From positions 1 through 42,255 of the forward strand of contig NZ_JARFTR010000066.1 in the NCBI RefSeq assembly GCF_029167235.1: a DNA stretch of 42,255 bases, given 5' to 3'. The stretch comes from Kamptonema sp. UHCC 0994 (GTDB taxonomy: Bacteria; Cyanobacteriota; Cyanobacteriia; Cyanobacteriales; Microcoleaceae). Position 1 is the first letter of the stretch, and each line of letters opens with the position of its first letter. The notes below the pieces were generated by a model. The model was not told the origin of the DNA and ran no database searches. It saw only the letters and a program-made list of their open reading frames with translations. The translations under genes were made by a program, and so were the position numbers. Positions 32,830-40,612 of this stretch are shown one piece after another.

Positions 32830-33049
32830 TAGACTCCCCGGTTCAAGTCTTAAGCGACGCTTATGTAGGTATCTTGACCTTAAAAAGAACAATCGGCATT
32901 TTATTTTACCGCCCAACGGGGCAACAGGTGTAACTAAAGCCAAAAAGCTTCCCAGACCCCAGCACATAAAGCACAGTGCGGCATCTGAGTTAAGTCAAAG
33001 GGCGGACAGCCCTGTGGGAAGATGAGAAAGATCATAAAATATTAAACTT

Positions 33050-34177
33050 ATGCTCGATTTGCGTAATTTCCTGATTGATACTGGCAAGCGTTGGCTCAAG
33101 GTTGGCATCTTAGCACTGCTGCTATTCACTCTCTCGTTAAGTTTAAGCCCTGTTTCCCAGGCGGCGAGACGCTCTAGCAGTATGCCTGCTGGCAATGCCA
33201 TTACTGATAGCCAGGCCCTATTGCGTTACGCCTTACCCATTAACAATGAGGCGGTGCGAGATATCCAAACCAGTTTAGAAGATATTAGCAACCACATCCT
33301 GGCTAAACGCTGGGGGCCGATTAGCAACGATGTCAAAAAGGCATCAAGGGTTTTGAGTACCCGCTCAAGTGAGATACTAAAAAGTATTTCTGATGAACAA
33401 AAGCCTGAAGCTGAAGCCCTAATTGCAGAGCTCAATTCACGAGTTGCAGAATTGCAAAAGGCCGTTGAGACCAAGGACAAGGAAGAAGTCGGCAAACAAA
33501 GAGGCGAACTTCTTAATAAAGTTGCCGCTCTTGAAGAGTTAATGGTGAAGGAGTTTCCTTTTGAAGTACCTTTAGAATACGCTAATTTGCCTCAACTGAA
33601 AGGTCGCGCTACAATAGAGATGGAAACTGAAAAAGGACAGATTACTTTTGTAGTTGATGGCTATAGTGCTCCTGTTACGGCTGGTAATTTTGTGGATTTG
33701 GTGGAGCGGGGTTTTTACAACGGTTTGAAGTTTATTCGCTCGGAAGAATCTTATGTGCTACAAGCGGGAGATCCGCCGGGTTCAGAAGTTGGTTTCCTCG
33801 ATCCAGCTACAGGAGTATACCGCAATATTCCTTTGGAGGTAATGGTGAGAGGAGATGATAAACCTACTTATGGGATTACTTTAGAAGATGCGGGACGCTA
33901 TCGCGATCAACCAGTGTTGCCTTTTTCTGCTTATGGTACTGTGGCGATGGCGCGAGTAGAATCTGAACCTGATAGCGCTTCTTCGCAGTTTTTCTTTTTC
34001 TTGTTTGAACCGGAGTTAACACCTGCTGGCCTCAATTTATTGGATGGTCGCTATGCTGTTTTCGGTTACGTGATTGAGGGGAAAGAGGTTTTGGAAAAAC
34101 TGAAGCAGGGGGATGAAATTATTTCTGCTAAGGTGGTTCGAGGAGCAGATAATTTGGTTCAGCCTCAAGCCAGTTAG
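33050..34177 (+). CDS. Periplasmic/lumenal cyclophilin-type peptidyl-prolyl isomerase (TLP40/CYP38-like)
   Basis: 375 residues. The N-terminal signal region (hydrophobic about 18-35, cleavage near SQA) directs it to the periplasm or thylakoid lumen. A helical region at about 60-175 (LEDISNHILAKRW, LNSRVAELQKAVE) is typical of the CYP38/TLP40 family. The cyclophilin domain spans about 190-370 (NFVDLVERGFYNGLKF, SSQFFFFLFE, YAVFGYVIEGKEVLEKL). In plants this family assists photosystem II assembly; several catalytic residues are altered, so isomerase activity is uncertain. It stands upstream of a small membrane protein. Confidence 0.92.
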   Translation: MLDLRNFLIDTGKRWLKVGILALLLFTLSLSLSPVSQAARRSSSMPAGNAITDSQALLRYALPINNEAVRDIQTSLEDISNHILAKRWGPISNDVKKASRVLSTRSSEILKSISDEQKPEAEALIAELNSRVAELQKAVETKDKEEVGKQRGELLNKVAALEELMVKEFPFEVPLEYANLPQLKGRATIEMETEKGQITFVVDGYSAPVTAGNFVDLVERGFYNGLKFIRSEESYVLQAGDPPGSEVGFLDPATGVYRNIPLEVMVRGDDKPTYGITLEDAGRYRDQPVLPFSAYGTVAMARVESEPDSASSQFFFFLFEPELTPAGLNLLDGRYAVFGYVIEGKEVLEKLKQGDEIISAKVVRGADNLVQPQAS

Positions 34178-34198
34178 TGGGAAATTAATAATTTTTTA

Positions 34199-34226
34199 GT
34201 AGAGACGCGATTAATCCCGTCTCTAC
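34199..34226. repeat. Dispersed hairpin GTAGAGACG-N10-CGTCTCTAC
   Basis: A perfect 9-bp inverted repeat starting 21 bp after the cyclophilin stop. The sequence GTAGAGACGCGATTAAT resembles a common cyanobacterial dispersed repeat. It may also act as a terminator, but there is no long T tract. Confidence 0.7.
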
Positions 34227-34295
34227 AAGTCCCGAACAGTTTCTCACTATTACTATTTATGTTTAGTATTCATTTGAATAAGTGGTTTTATTACT

Positions 34296-34610
34296 ATGGC
34301 AATTCTACAAGTTTTATTTATAGTTGGTTTGGGTTCTCTGTTAGGATTATTGGTTCTGAATAGTGTCAATGAGAAGAAGTATAAGCGACAGTTAGATGAG
34401 GCTTTTTATCTGTTATTGGAAAAACAAAATAGCCAGATTTCTTTAATTCAACTGGCGGCAAAGGCTAGGGTTGAGGCTCAAGTTGCACAACAGTATTTAA
34501 AGCGGCAAGTTCAGGTTTTTTCAGCAGTTTTAGAAGTAGATGATGAGGGAGATACATTTTATCGATTTCCGAAGTTGCGTTTGCCTCCAAGTTCGGAGCA
34601 AGAATGGTAA
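34296..34610 (+). CDS. Small membrane protein with a winged-helix-like cytosolic part
   Basis: 104 residues: one N-terminal membrane helix (about 3-23), then a helical cytoplasmic part (KRQLDEAFYLLLEKQNSQIS, LAAKARVEAQVAQQYLKRQV) and a short beta pair (VLEVDDEGDTFYRFP). The order of helices followed by a strand pair suggests a small winged-helix-like fold. I recognise it as a conserved-looking cyanobacterial type but cannot name it. Between the cyclophilin and the urt operon, same strand. Confidence 0.7.
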   Translation: MAILQVLFIVGLGSLLGLLVLNSVNEKKYKRQLDEAFYLLLEKQNSQISLIQLAAKARVEAQVAQQYLKRQVQVFSAVLEVDDEGDTFYRFPKLRLPPSSEQEW

Positions 34611-34761
34611 ATTTGAGGTTATTATTACTTTGGCGATCGCACCCCTCCGCATTTTACAAAACTTCATATCTAATTAGTAATCGGCGATCGCCTGAAAATT
34701 ATCCAGAAAAAAGTCAAAGAACCCAAAGCACTAAATCTTAATTTTGTCAATTTTGATTTTT

Positions 34762-34803
34762 GTATCTAAAAATACAACTAAACGCTTAACCTAGTCCTAA
34801 TAT
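34762..34803 (+). promoter_or_regulatory. NtcA-type nitrogen-control promoter of urtA
   Basis: GTA (34762-34764), N8, TAC (34773-34775), then exactly 22 bp, then TAATAT (34798-34803), matching the -10 form TAN3T. This is the canonical spacing for NtcA-activated (class II) promoters, 65 bp before the urtA ATG. Just downstream, TATCACA (34801-34807) and TGTGATA (34814-34820) are inverted repeats, probably in the leader RNA. Confidence 0.85.
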
Positions 34804-34867
34804 CACACCGTAATGTGATAGGCTGCAATATCACCTAACTCATCTATTTAGGACTTAGAGAAAGGAC

Positions 34868-36196
34868 ATGGTAAAGCGATTCGATCGGCGGCAATTTCTT
34901 TTATACAGTTCAGCTACCCTGGCAACAAGTTTGCTATTGAAAGCTTGTAAGAGTCCAACTCCTACAGCAAGTTCTGATGCTTCTCCAACGCCAAGTGCAT
35001 CTCCGTCGCCAGCAGCCGGCAGCGGAAATACCATTAAAGTAGGTATTTTGCACTCTCTAAGCAGCACGATGGCAATTAGCGAAAAGAGCGTTGTTGATGC
35101 CGAACAGTTAGCGATTGAGGAGATTAACAAAGCGGGTGGCGTACTGGGTAAGCAAATTGAAGCGATCGTAGAAGATGGCGCATCTGATTGGCCGACCTTC
35201 GCAGAGAAAGCTAAAAAATTAATTGACCAGGATAAAGTTGTCACTGTCTTTGGTTGTTGGACTTCCGCTAGTCGGAAGGCAGTATTGCCAGTATTTGAGC
35301 AGAAAAATCATATGCTCTGGTATCCCGTACAATACGAAGGTCAAGAGTGTTCCAAGAACATTTTTTACACAGGTGCAGCACCGAATCAACAGATAGAACC
35401 TGCCGTTGATTGGCTGTTGCAAAACAAAGGTAAACAATTCTTCTTGGTTGGTTCTGACTACGTTTTTCCCCGCACGGCAAACACTATTATCAAGGCGCAA
35501 TTAGCAGAGAAAGGCGGCGAAGTAGTTGGCGAAGATTACATTCCCCTTGGAGGTACTGAAGTTACGCCGATTATTACAAAAATTAAGGCTGCTTTGCCAG
35601 ACGGTGGCGTGATTTTCAATTCCTTAAATGGTGACAGCAACGTAGCATTCTTTAAACAGTTGCAGGGTGCAGGATTAGGGCCCGACAAGTATCCGTCAAT
35701 GTCGGTCAGCATTGCTGAGGAAGAAGTCAAAGCAATTGGCGTGGAATATCTCAAAGGTCATTACGCCGCCTGGAATTATTTTATGACGATTGACACTCCT
35801 GCTAATAAAAAATTTGTTGAAGCTTTCAAAGCAAAATACGGCGCAGAGCGAGTAACAAATGACCCAATGGAAGCTGCTTACATTATGGTTTACCTGTGGA
35901 AGCAAGCAGTTGAGAAAGCAGGGACGGCGGATGATTTAGATAAGGTGCGAGCGGCAGCTTTGGGTCAAACTTTTGATGCTCCAGAGGGTAAAGTCACGCT
36001 GGAAAATAATCATCACCTTGCTAAGTTTGTGCGGTTAGGTGAAGTTAGAGATGATGGTTTGTTTAACATAGTTTTTGCAACTCCAGAAGCGGTGAAGCCA
36101 GTTCCTTGGAATCAGTTTGTTGCTGATACTAAAGGCTTTACTTGTGACTGGACGAATAAGACTGCACCCGATCCAGGCAAGTTCAAACAAACTTAG
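34868..36196 (+). CDS. urtA: Urea ABC transporter substrate-binding protein
   Basis: 442 residues. The N-terminus has a twin-arginine-like [10 protein letters not shown], a hydrophobic stretch and a lipobox LLKAC with C27 as lipid anchor. A Ser/Pro/Thr linker (about 30-55) follows, then the periplasmic type I binding fold beginning [19 protein letters not shown], characteristic of UrtA rather than branched-chain amino-acid receptors. It captures urea at low concentration. First gene of urtABCDE and preceded by an NtcA-type promoter, so induced under nitrogen limitation. Its stop codon lies inside the outer stem of a large hairpin element. Confidence 0.95.
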   Translation: MVKRFDRRQFLLYSSATLATSLLLKACKSPTPTASSDASPTPSASPSPAAGSGNTIKVGILHSLSSTMAISEKSVVDAEQLAIEEINKAGGVLGKQIEAIVEDGASDWPTFAEKAKKLIDQDKVVTVFGCWTSASRKAVLPVFEQKNHMLWYPVQYEGQECSKNIFYTGAAPNQQIEPAVDWLLQNKGKQFFLVGSDYVFPRTANTIIKAQLAEKGGEVVGEDYIPLGGTEVTPIITKIKAALPDGGVIFNSLNGDSNVAFFKQLQGAGLGPDKYPSMSVSIAEEEVKAIGVEYLKGHYAAWNYFMTIDTPANKKFVEAFKAKYGAERVTNDPMEAAYIMVYLWKQAVEKAGTADDLDKVRAAALGQTFDAPEGKVTLENNHHLAKFVRLGEVRDDGLFNIVFATPEAVKPVPWNQFVADTKGFTCDWTNKTAPDPGKFKQT

Positions 36197-36262
36197 AGTT
36201 CGTAACGCCGCCCTCTGGGCGGTGACTTTACCGCCCAGAGGGCGGCGTTACAAGTTCTAAGT
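36191..36262. repeat. Palindromic repeat family 1, copy D (intact) at the urtA/urtB junction
   Basis: The central arms CGTAACGCCGCCCTCTGGGC and GCCCAGAGGGCGGCGTTAC pair perfectly around a GACTTTA-type loop. Outer arms ACTTAGAGTT / AAGTTCTAAGT extend the stem back over the urtA stop codon. It ends 28 bp before urtB. In RNA it would be a very stable hairpin between the two genes, with no T tract. Confidence 0.9.
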
Positions 36263-36290
36263 TACTAACTATGAAAAAAGGAGTAAACGG

Positions 36291-37451
36291 TTGCTACTAC
36301 AAATTTTAGATGGAATATTTAATGGAATTAGCATTGGCGCTGTATTGCTAATTGCGGCTCTCGGCTTAGCAATTATTTTCGGGCTGATGGGTGTGATTAA
36401 TATGGCTCACGGCGAGTTAATGATGTTAGGAGCTTACACTACTTTTGTGGTGCAGAACTACTTCAAAGGTGTGGGAGGATTTGCCTTTGAAATTTATATA
36501 CTATTTGCCCTTCCTCTGGCTTTCTTAGTTGCCGCAATCATGGGATTAATTCTGGAACGAGGGGTAATTCGTTATCTCTATGGCAGGCCTTTGGAAACTC
36601 TGCTGGCAACTTGGGGCGTGAGCTTGATTTTACAGCAGTTTGTGCGGAGTGTAAGTTGGGTATTGGTAACTGGAATTTCGCTATTTTGTTTACTATTTTT
36701 TGGCGGAATGTGGGTGCTGCGTCGCCGCCCTGATTTCGAGCGAGTTCGTAACTGGATAGTGGCTGTAATGTTACCGCTATCTTTGGGAATTTCCTGGGCA
36801 GCTTGTGCATTTTTAGGACAGACTTATAAGCTAGATGTAACTAAGCCTTGGTTTGGCGCTCAAAATGTAGATGTGACTGCACCTAAATGGTTGCGTGGTG
36901 GGTTGCCTTTAGGTAATTTTCAGTTACCTTATGCGCGAGTTTTTATCATTGTATTGACGATAATTTGTTTGGTAGGAATTTACCTATTTTTACAGCGTTC
37001 AGTGTGGGGCCTTCGCATTCGCTCAGTGACACAAAACCGCAGCATGAGCGCTTGTTTGGGAATCCCTACTGAAAAAGTAGATGCACTAACTTTTGCTCTA
37101 GGTTCTGGGTTGGCTGGAGTTGCTGGTTGTGCAATTAGTTTACTCGGTTCCGTCGGGCCAAATACGGGGCAAAACTATGTGGTTGATACTTTTATGGTTG
37201 TGGTTGTCGGAGGTGTCGGCAAAATAGTAGGAAGTGTAGTAGCGGCGATGGCTATTGGTACAGTTAGTTATTTGATTGGTTCCGGTACGCTAGCTTTAAT
37301 ACTGACACCGATTAAACCTTTAGCTGATTTCTTTACTTTCTTTGCTACAACTAGCATGGCAAAGGTGATGGTATTTGCGTTGATTATTGCCTTTCTTCAG
37401 GTGAAGCCTGGAGGAATTTTCCCGCAAAAAGGGCGCACTGTAGAAGGGTAA
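36291..37451 (+). CDS. urtB: Urea ABC transporter permease UrtB
   Basis: 386 residues starting at a TTG, nine bases after AAGGAG, which fixes the start. About eight to nine membrane segments. Family-typical features: GISIGAVLLIAALGLAIIFG at the N-terminus, GVINMAHGELMMLGAY, and LGSVGPNTGQNYVVDTFMVV near the C-terminus, as in LivH/UrtB permeases. It forms the channel with UrtC. Its N-terminal TTG start and the hairpin upstream may lower its translation relative to UrtA. Confidence 0.94.
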   Translation: MLLQILDGIFNGISIGAVLLIAALGLAIIFGLMGVINMAHGELMMLGAYTTFVVQNYFKGVGGFAFEIYILFALPLAFLVAAIMGLILERGVIRYLYGRPLETLLATWGVSLILQQFVRSVSWVLVTGISLFCLLFFGGMWVLRRRPDFERVRNWIVAVMLPLSLGISWAACAFLGQTYKLDVTKPWFGAQNVDVTAPKWLRGGLPLGNFQLPYARVFIIVLTIICLVGIYLFLQRSVWGLRIRSVTQNRSMSACLGIPTEKVDALTFALGSGLAGVAGCAISLLGSVGPNTGQNYVVDTFMVVVVGGVGKIVGSVVAAMAIGTVSYLIGSGTLALILTPIKPLADFFTFFATTSMAKVMVFALIIAFLQVKPGGIFPQKGRTVEG

Positions 37452-37551
37452 AGGAAGGAGGAAAAAGGAATGAAGAATAGAGAATAGGGAATAGGAAGAG
37501 GGAATAATTTAGAGAGAAAGAAATCAAGAAGGAACAAGGAAGAAGGAAAAA
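37442..37551. repeat. Purine-rich low-complexity spacer at the urtB/urtC junction
   Basis: A stretch of about 110 bp almost purely A/G on the plus strand, with repeated GGAAGGAGGAAAAAGG, GAATAGGGAATAGG and AAGGAAGAAGG blocks. It contains several Shine-Dalgarno-like sequences. No coding frame is evident. Confidence 0.85.
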
Positions 37552-37554
37552 AGC

Positions 37555-38724
37555 ATGAAGCATGAAACACCGGGAATTATAGTAAGTGAAGAGAGGCGTT
37601 CGCTGGTTATTGAAGGGGCGATTGTAGTAGCGTTTGCGCTGATCTTTATCTTTATCATGCCTGCGATTCTCCCCAGCGTTCGCCTGAACCAAATGGGGCG
37701 ATTTCTTGCCTTAGCAATTGCTGCCCTTGGTATTGATTTAATCTGGGGTTACACTGGTTTGCTGAGTCTGGGACACGGGGTGTTTTTTGCTTTGGGTGGC
37801 TACGCTTTTGCCATGTACTTGAAATTGCAAATTCCCGCAGATGCAAGCGTTAAATTGCCAGAATTTATGAATCTCTACGGAGTTACTGAACTACCCTGGT
37901 TTTGGCAACCGTTTTATTCTTTCCCTTTGTCCTTAATAGCAGTAGTCATTGTCCCTGCCTTTTTAGGTGCATTTCTGGGCTATTTAGTGTTCCGCAATCG
38001 CATCCGGGGCGTGTATTTTTCAATTCTGACTCAAGCGGCAACAATTGTATTTTTTAACTTTTTTAATGGCCAACAAAAACTGATTAATGGTACTAATGGA
38101 TTAACTGACTTTAAAACCATATTTGGGGCAACAGTTAACTCACCACAGACGCAGTTTGTCTTTTACACGCTGACAATATTATTTTTAGTAGGTGCTTACG
38201 CCCTTTGCCGTTGGCTGACTAGCGGGCGTTTTGGTCGCTTGCTAATCGCAATTCGCGATGATGAAGTTAGGGTGCGTTTCTCAGGTTATGACCCCACTGA
38301 TTTTAAAGTTTTAGTGTTTGGAATTTCTGCTGCTTTGGCAGGAATTGCTGGTGCTTTATTCACAGTGCAAACGGGGATTATTTCACCGAAGGCGATGGAT
38401 ATTGCTTTTTCAATTGAAATGGTAATTTGGGTAGCAGTGGGAGGTCGTGCTAGTTTGGTGGGGGCTGTAGTCGGGGCACTTTTAGTGAATTTTGGTAAGA
38501 GTTTATTAAGCGAACAATTTCCTGAAGTTTGGCTATTTTTCCAAGGGGCGCTATTCTTAATTGTGGTGATGGTGCTACCTAATGGTTTAGTCGGATGGCT
38601 GCGGTTTCAAGGCTGGGAAATGTTTCAGAGATTGCTTGGTAGATATAGGTATGCTCCTACTTATCCTAGTTTGGAAGAAGATCCAGAAGTACAGCGCGAA
38701 AAGGAAGAGTTGGAGAATCGTTAA
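37555..38724 (+). CDS. urtC: Urea ABC transporter permease UrtC
   Basis: 389 residues with about nine membrane segments. GLLSLGHGVFFALGGYAFAMYL is the LivM/UrtC signature in the first half, and YFSILTQAATIVFF, LIAIRDDEVRVRFSGYDP (cytoplasmic coupling loop) and WVAVGGRASLVGAVVGALLVN follow. It ends with a charged tail (DPEVQREKEELENR). Partner of UrtB. The start ATG (37555) is preceded by the purine-rich spacer. Confidence 0.94.
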   Translation: MKHETPGIIVSEERRSLVIEGAIVVAFALIFIFIMPAILPSVRLNQMGRFLALAIAALGIDLIWGYTGLLSLGHGVFFALGGYAFAMYLKLQIPADASVKLPEFMNLYGVTELPWFWQPFYSFPLSLIAVVIVPAFLGAFLGYLVFRNRIRGVYFSILTQAATIVFFNFFNGQQKLINGTNGLTDFKTIFGATVNSPQTQFVFYTLTILFLVGAYALCRWLTSGRFGRLLIAIRDDEVRVRFSGYDPTDFKVLVFGISAALAGIAGALFTVQTGIISPKAMDIAFSIEMVIWVAVGGRASLVGAVVGALLVNFGKSLLSEQFPEVWLFFQGALFLIVVMVLPNGLVGWLRFQGWEMFQRLLGRYRYAPTYPSLEEDPEVQREKEELENR

Positions 38725-38766
38725 CTGTTAATTGTTGGTTGTTAGTTGTTGCTTATCAAGAACTAA

Positions 38767-38832
38767 TAATTAGCAATTAGCAATTAGCAATTAGCAATTA
38801 GCAATTAGCAATTAGCAATTAGCAATTAGCAA
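38767..38832. repeat. ATTAGCA heptamer array at the urtC/urtD junction
   Basis: About nine perfect copies of the 7-mer ATTAGCA, ending six bases before the urtD start codon. It is the reverse-complement-like relative of other ATTGCTA arrays (TAATTGC/GCAATTA) in the window. Confidence 0.95.
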
Positions 38833-38836
38833 ACTT

Positions 38837-39598
38837 ATGAACGAAAAGATTTTAGAGATTGAGGACTTGACCGTTAGCTTTGACGGTTTTAAGGCACTAA
38901 ATGGGCTTAATTTCAGTATGGATGCAGGCGAGTTGCGAGTTATTATTGGCGCGAATGGTGCGGGAAAAACAACATTTCTAGATGTGATTACTGGCAAAGT
39001 GCAGCCGACAGAAGGGCGGGTTATATTTAAAGGGCGAAACTTGCGCCAATTGTCGGAACATCAAATTGTTCGTCTCGGAATTGGTCGTAAGTTTCAAACA
39101 CCGCGAGTTTATCTGAATTTAACACCACGCGAAAATTTAGAACTATCTTGTAATCGCAAAAAGAATGTTTTTTTAACGCTTTTTCAGCGTACTCCTGTTG
39201 CCGAAAAGCGCACGGTAAGTGGTTTATTGGAAACTATCGGTTTAATTGCCAAAGCTGACATTGCGGCTGGTTTACTTTCTCACGGTGAAAAACAATGGTT
39301 AGAAATTGGGATGTTACTAGCCCAATCTCCTGATTTATTGTTAGTAGATGAACCTGTAGCGGGTTTGACTGATGAAGAGACGGCTTTAACTGGTGATTTA
39401 CTGATTTCTCTGGCTGAAAGTCACTCCGTATTAGTGATTGAACACGATATGGAGTTTGTACGGCAAATTGCTAGAAAAGTGACGGTTTTGCATCAAGGTT
39501 CGGTTTTGTGCGAAGGAAGTATGGATGAAGTCCAAAACGATCCCCGTGTAATTGAAGTTTACCTAGGAAAGCCTGAAAACGAGCATCAAGCTGCTTAA
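38837..39598 (+). CDS. urtD: Urea ABC transporter ATP-binding protein UrtD
   Basis: 253 residues. Walker A GANGAGKTT (38-46), Q loop in RKFQTPRVY, signature LSHGEKQWLEIG (LSHGE variant usual for UrtD/LivG), Walker B LLLVDEPVAG and switch histidine in VIEHDMEF. It hydrolyses ATP with UrtE to drive urea import. The ATG is six bases after a heptamer array and no clear Shine-Dalgarno is visible, since the array occupies the normal place. Confidence 0.95.
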   Translation: MNEKILEIEDLTVSFDGFKALNGLNFSMDAGELRVIIGANGAGKTTFLDVITGKVQPTEGRVIFKGRNLRQLSEHQIVRLGIGRKFQTPRVYLNLTPRENLELSCNRKKNVFLTLFQRTPVAEKRTVSGLLETIGLIAKADIAAGLLSHGEKQWLEIGMLLAQSPDLLLVDEPVAGLTDEETALTGDLLISLAESHSVLVIEHDMEFVRQIARKVTVLHQGSVLCEGSMDEVQNDPRVIEVYLGKPENEHQAA

Positions 39599-39601
39599 AA
39601 A

Positions 39602-39664
39602 GTTAACGGTTAACGGTTAACGGTTAACGGTTAACGGTTAACGGTTAACGGTTAACGGTTAACA
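39602..39664. repeat. GTTAACG heptamer array at the urtD/urtE junction
   Basis: Nine perfect copies of GTTAACG. Each unit contains the palindrome GTTAAC, so the array has many possible self-pairings. It is followed by AACAGTTAACTGTT, itself palindromic, and then 30 bp to the urtE ATG. Confidence 0.96.
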
Positions 39665-39705
39665 GTTAACTGTTACCAATTATCAATTACCCATTACCAA
39701 AAAAT

Positions 39706-40404
39706 ATGCTGCAAATCTCTGGTTTAAATGTTTACTATGGTGAAAGTCACATTCTTCGAGATGTGGATCTGAGTGTGGCGGCGGGGAAAATGGTTTGCTT
39801 GATTGGCCGCAATGGAGTCGGCAAAACTACTCTGCTAAAAACCCTGATGGGATTGCTGCAACCCCGTAGCGGTGCGATTGCTTTTTGTGGAGAAGGAATT
39901 GTTTCCAAATCTCCTGACAAAAGAGCGAGAATGGGCATTGGTTATGTCCCGCAAGGCCGCGAAATTATCCCCCGTTTAACTGTTGAGGAAAATCTATTTT
40001 TAGGTTTGGAAGCAAGAAAAATTCGCCCCACAAAGCAAGAAATTTCCGATGAGATATTTGAGCTATTTCCTGTGTTAAAAACTATGCTTTCTCGCATGGG
40101 TGGTGATTTAAGTGGAGGACAACAGCAGCAGTTAGCTATTGCTAGAGCATTGATGGGACAGCCGCAATTATTGGTTTTAGACGAACCTACAGAAGGGATT
40201 CAACCTTCTATTATTCTGGAAATTGAAGCTGCTGTACGAGGTATTGTTGCATCTAAAGGAATTTCAGTTTTGTTAGTAGAACAGCACTTGCATTTTGTGC
40301 GGCAAGCTGACTGGTACTACGCGATGCAAAAGGGTGGAATTGTGGCATCGGGAAATACTAGCGAACTTAGCGATGAAGTGATTCAAAGATTTTTGGCCGT
40401 ATAG
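39706..40404 (+). CDS. urtE: Urea ABC transporter ATP-binding protein UrtE
   Basis: 232 residues. Walker A GRNGVGKTT (34-42), IGYVPQGREIIPRLTVEENL (LivF/UrtE-type Q loop), signature LSGGQQQQLAIA, Walker B LLVLDEPTEGIQPS and LLVEQHLHF. Last gene of the operon. Pairs with UrtD. Confidence 0.95.
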   Translation: MLQISGLNVYYGESHILRDVDLSVAAGKMVCLIGRNGVGKTTLLKTLMGLLQPRSGAIAFCGEGIVSKSPDKRARMGIGYVPQGREIIPRLTVEENLFLGLEARKIRPTKQEISDEIFELFPVLKTMLSRMGGDLSGGQQQQLAIARALMGQPQLLVLDEPTEGIQPSIILEIEAAVRGIVASKGISVLLVEQHLHFVRQADWYYAMQKGGIVASGNTSELSDEVIQRFLAV

Positions 40405-40465
40405 TGACCTGAAATGATTTGTACAGCAGGAATTGTGACTCCTGATAATACGATTTGGTGCTGGC

Positions 40466-40510
40466 GTTAGCGGTTGCTATAACAAAATTATTTATAGCAA
40501 CCTTCTTGGC
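40466..40510. repeat. Inverted repeat, family 2 (GCGGTTGCTATA)
   Basis: GGTTGCTATA (40472-40481) and TATAGCAACC (40493-40502), 10-bp arms with an 11-nt A+T-rich loop, in the convergent gap between urtE and the radical SAM gene. Related motifs occur at about 724-737, 19197-19209 and 40597-40612. It could also end transcription from both sides. Confidence 0.75.
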
Positions 40511-40561
40511 AGTTAAGACGTTCTGAGTTCCACCAAACTTGCTTATTCTATTCCCTTCTTT

Positions 40562-40612
40562 CCCTAGCCCCTAGCCCCTAGCCCCTAGCCCCTAACCGCC
40601 TTGGCGGTTGCT
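40562..40612. repeat. CCCTAGC heptamer array plus family 2 palindrome, overlapping the radical SAM gene end
   Basis: Five CCCTAGC-type units (40562-40596) run into AACCGCCTTGGCGGTT (40594-40609) and then GCTATA. The array and palindrome overlap the last codons and stop of the radical SAM gene on the minus strand. Confidence 0.85.

Noticed and set aside
32840-32870. CCGGTTCAAGTCT resembling a tRNA T-arm
   Set aside because: No matching acceptor, D or anticodon arms within 80 bp on either strand.
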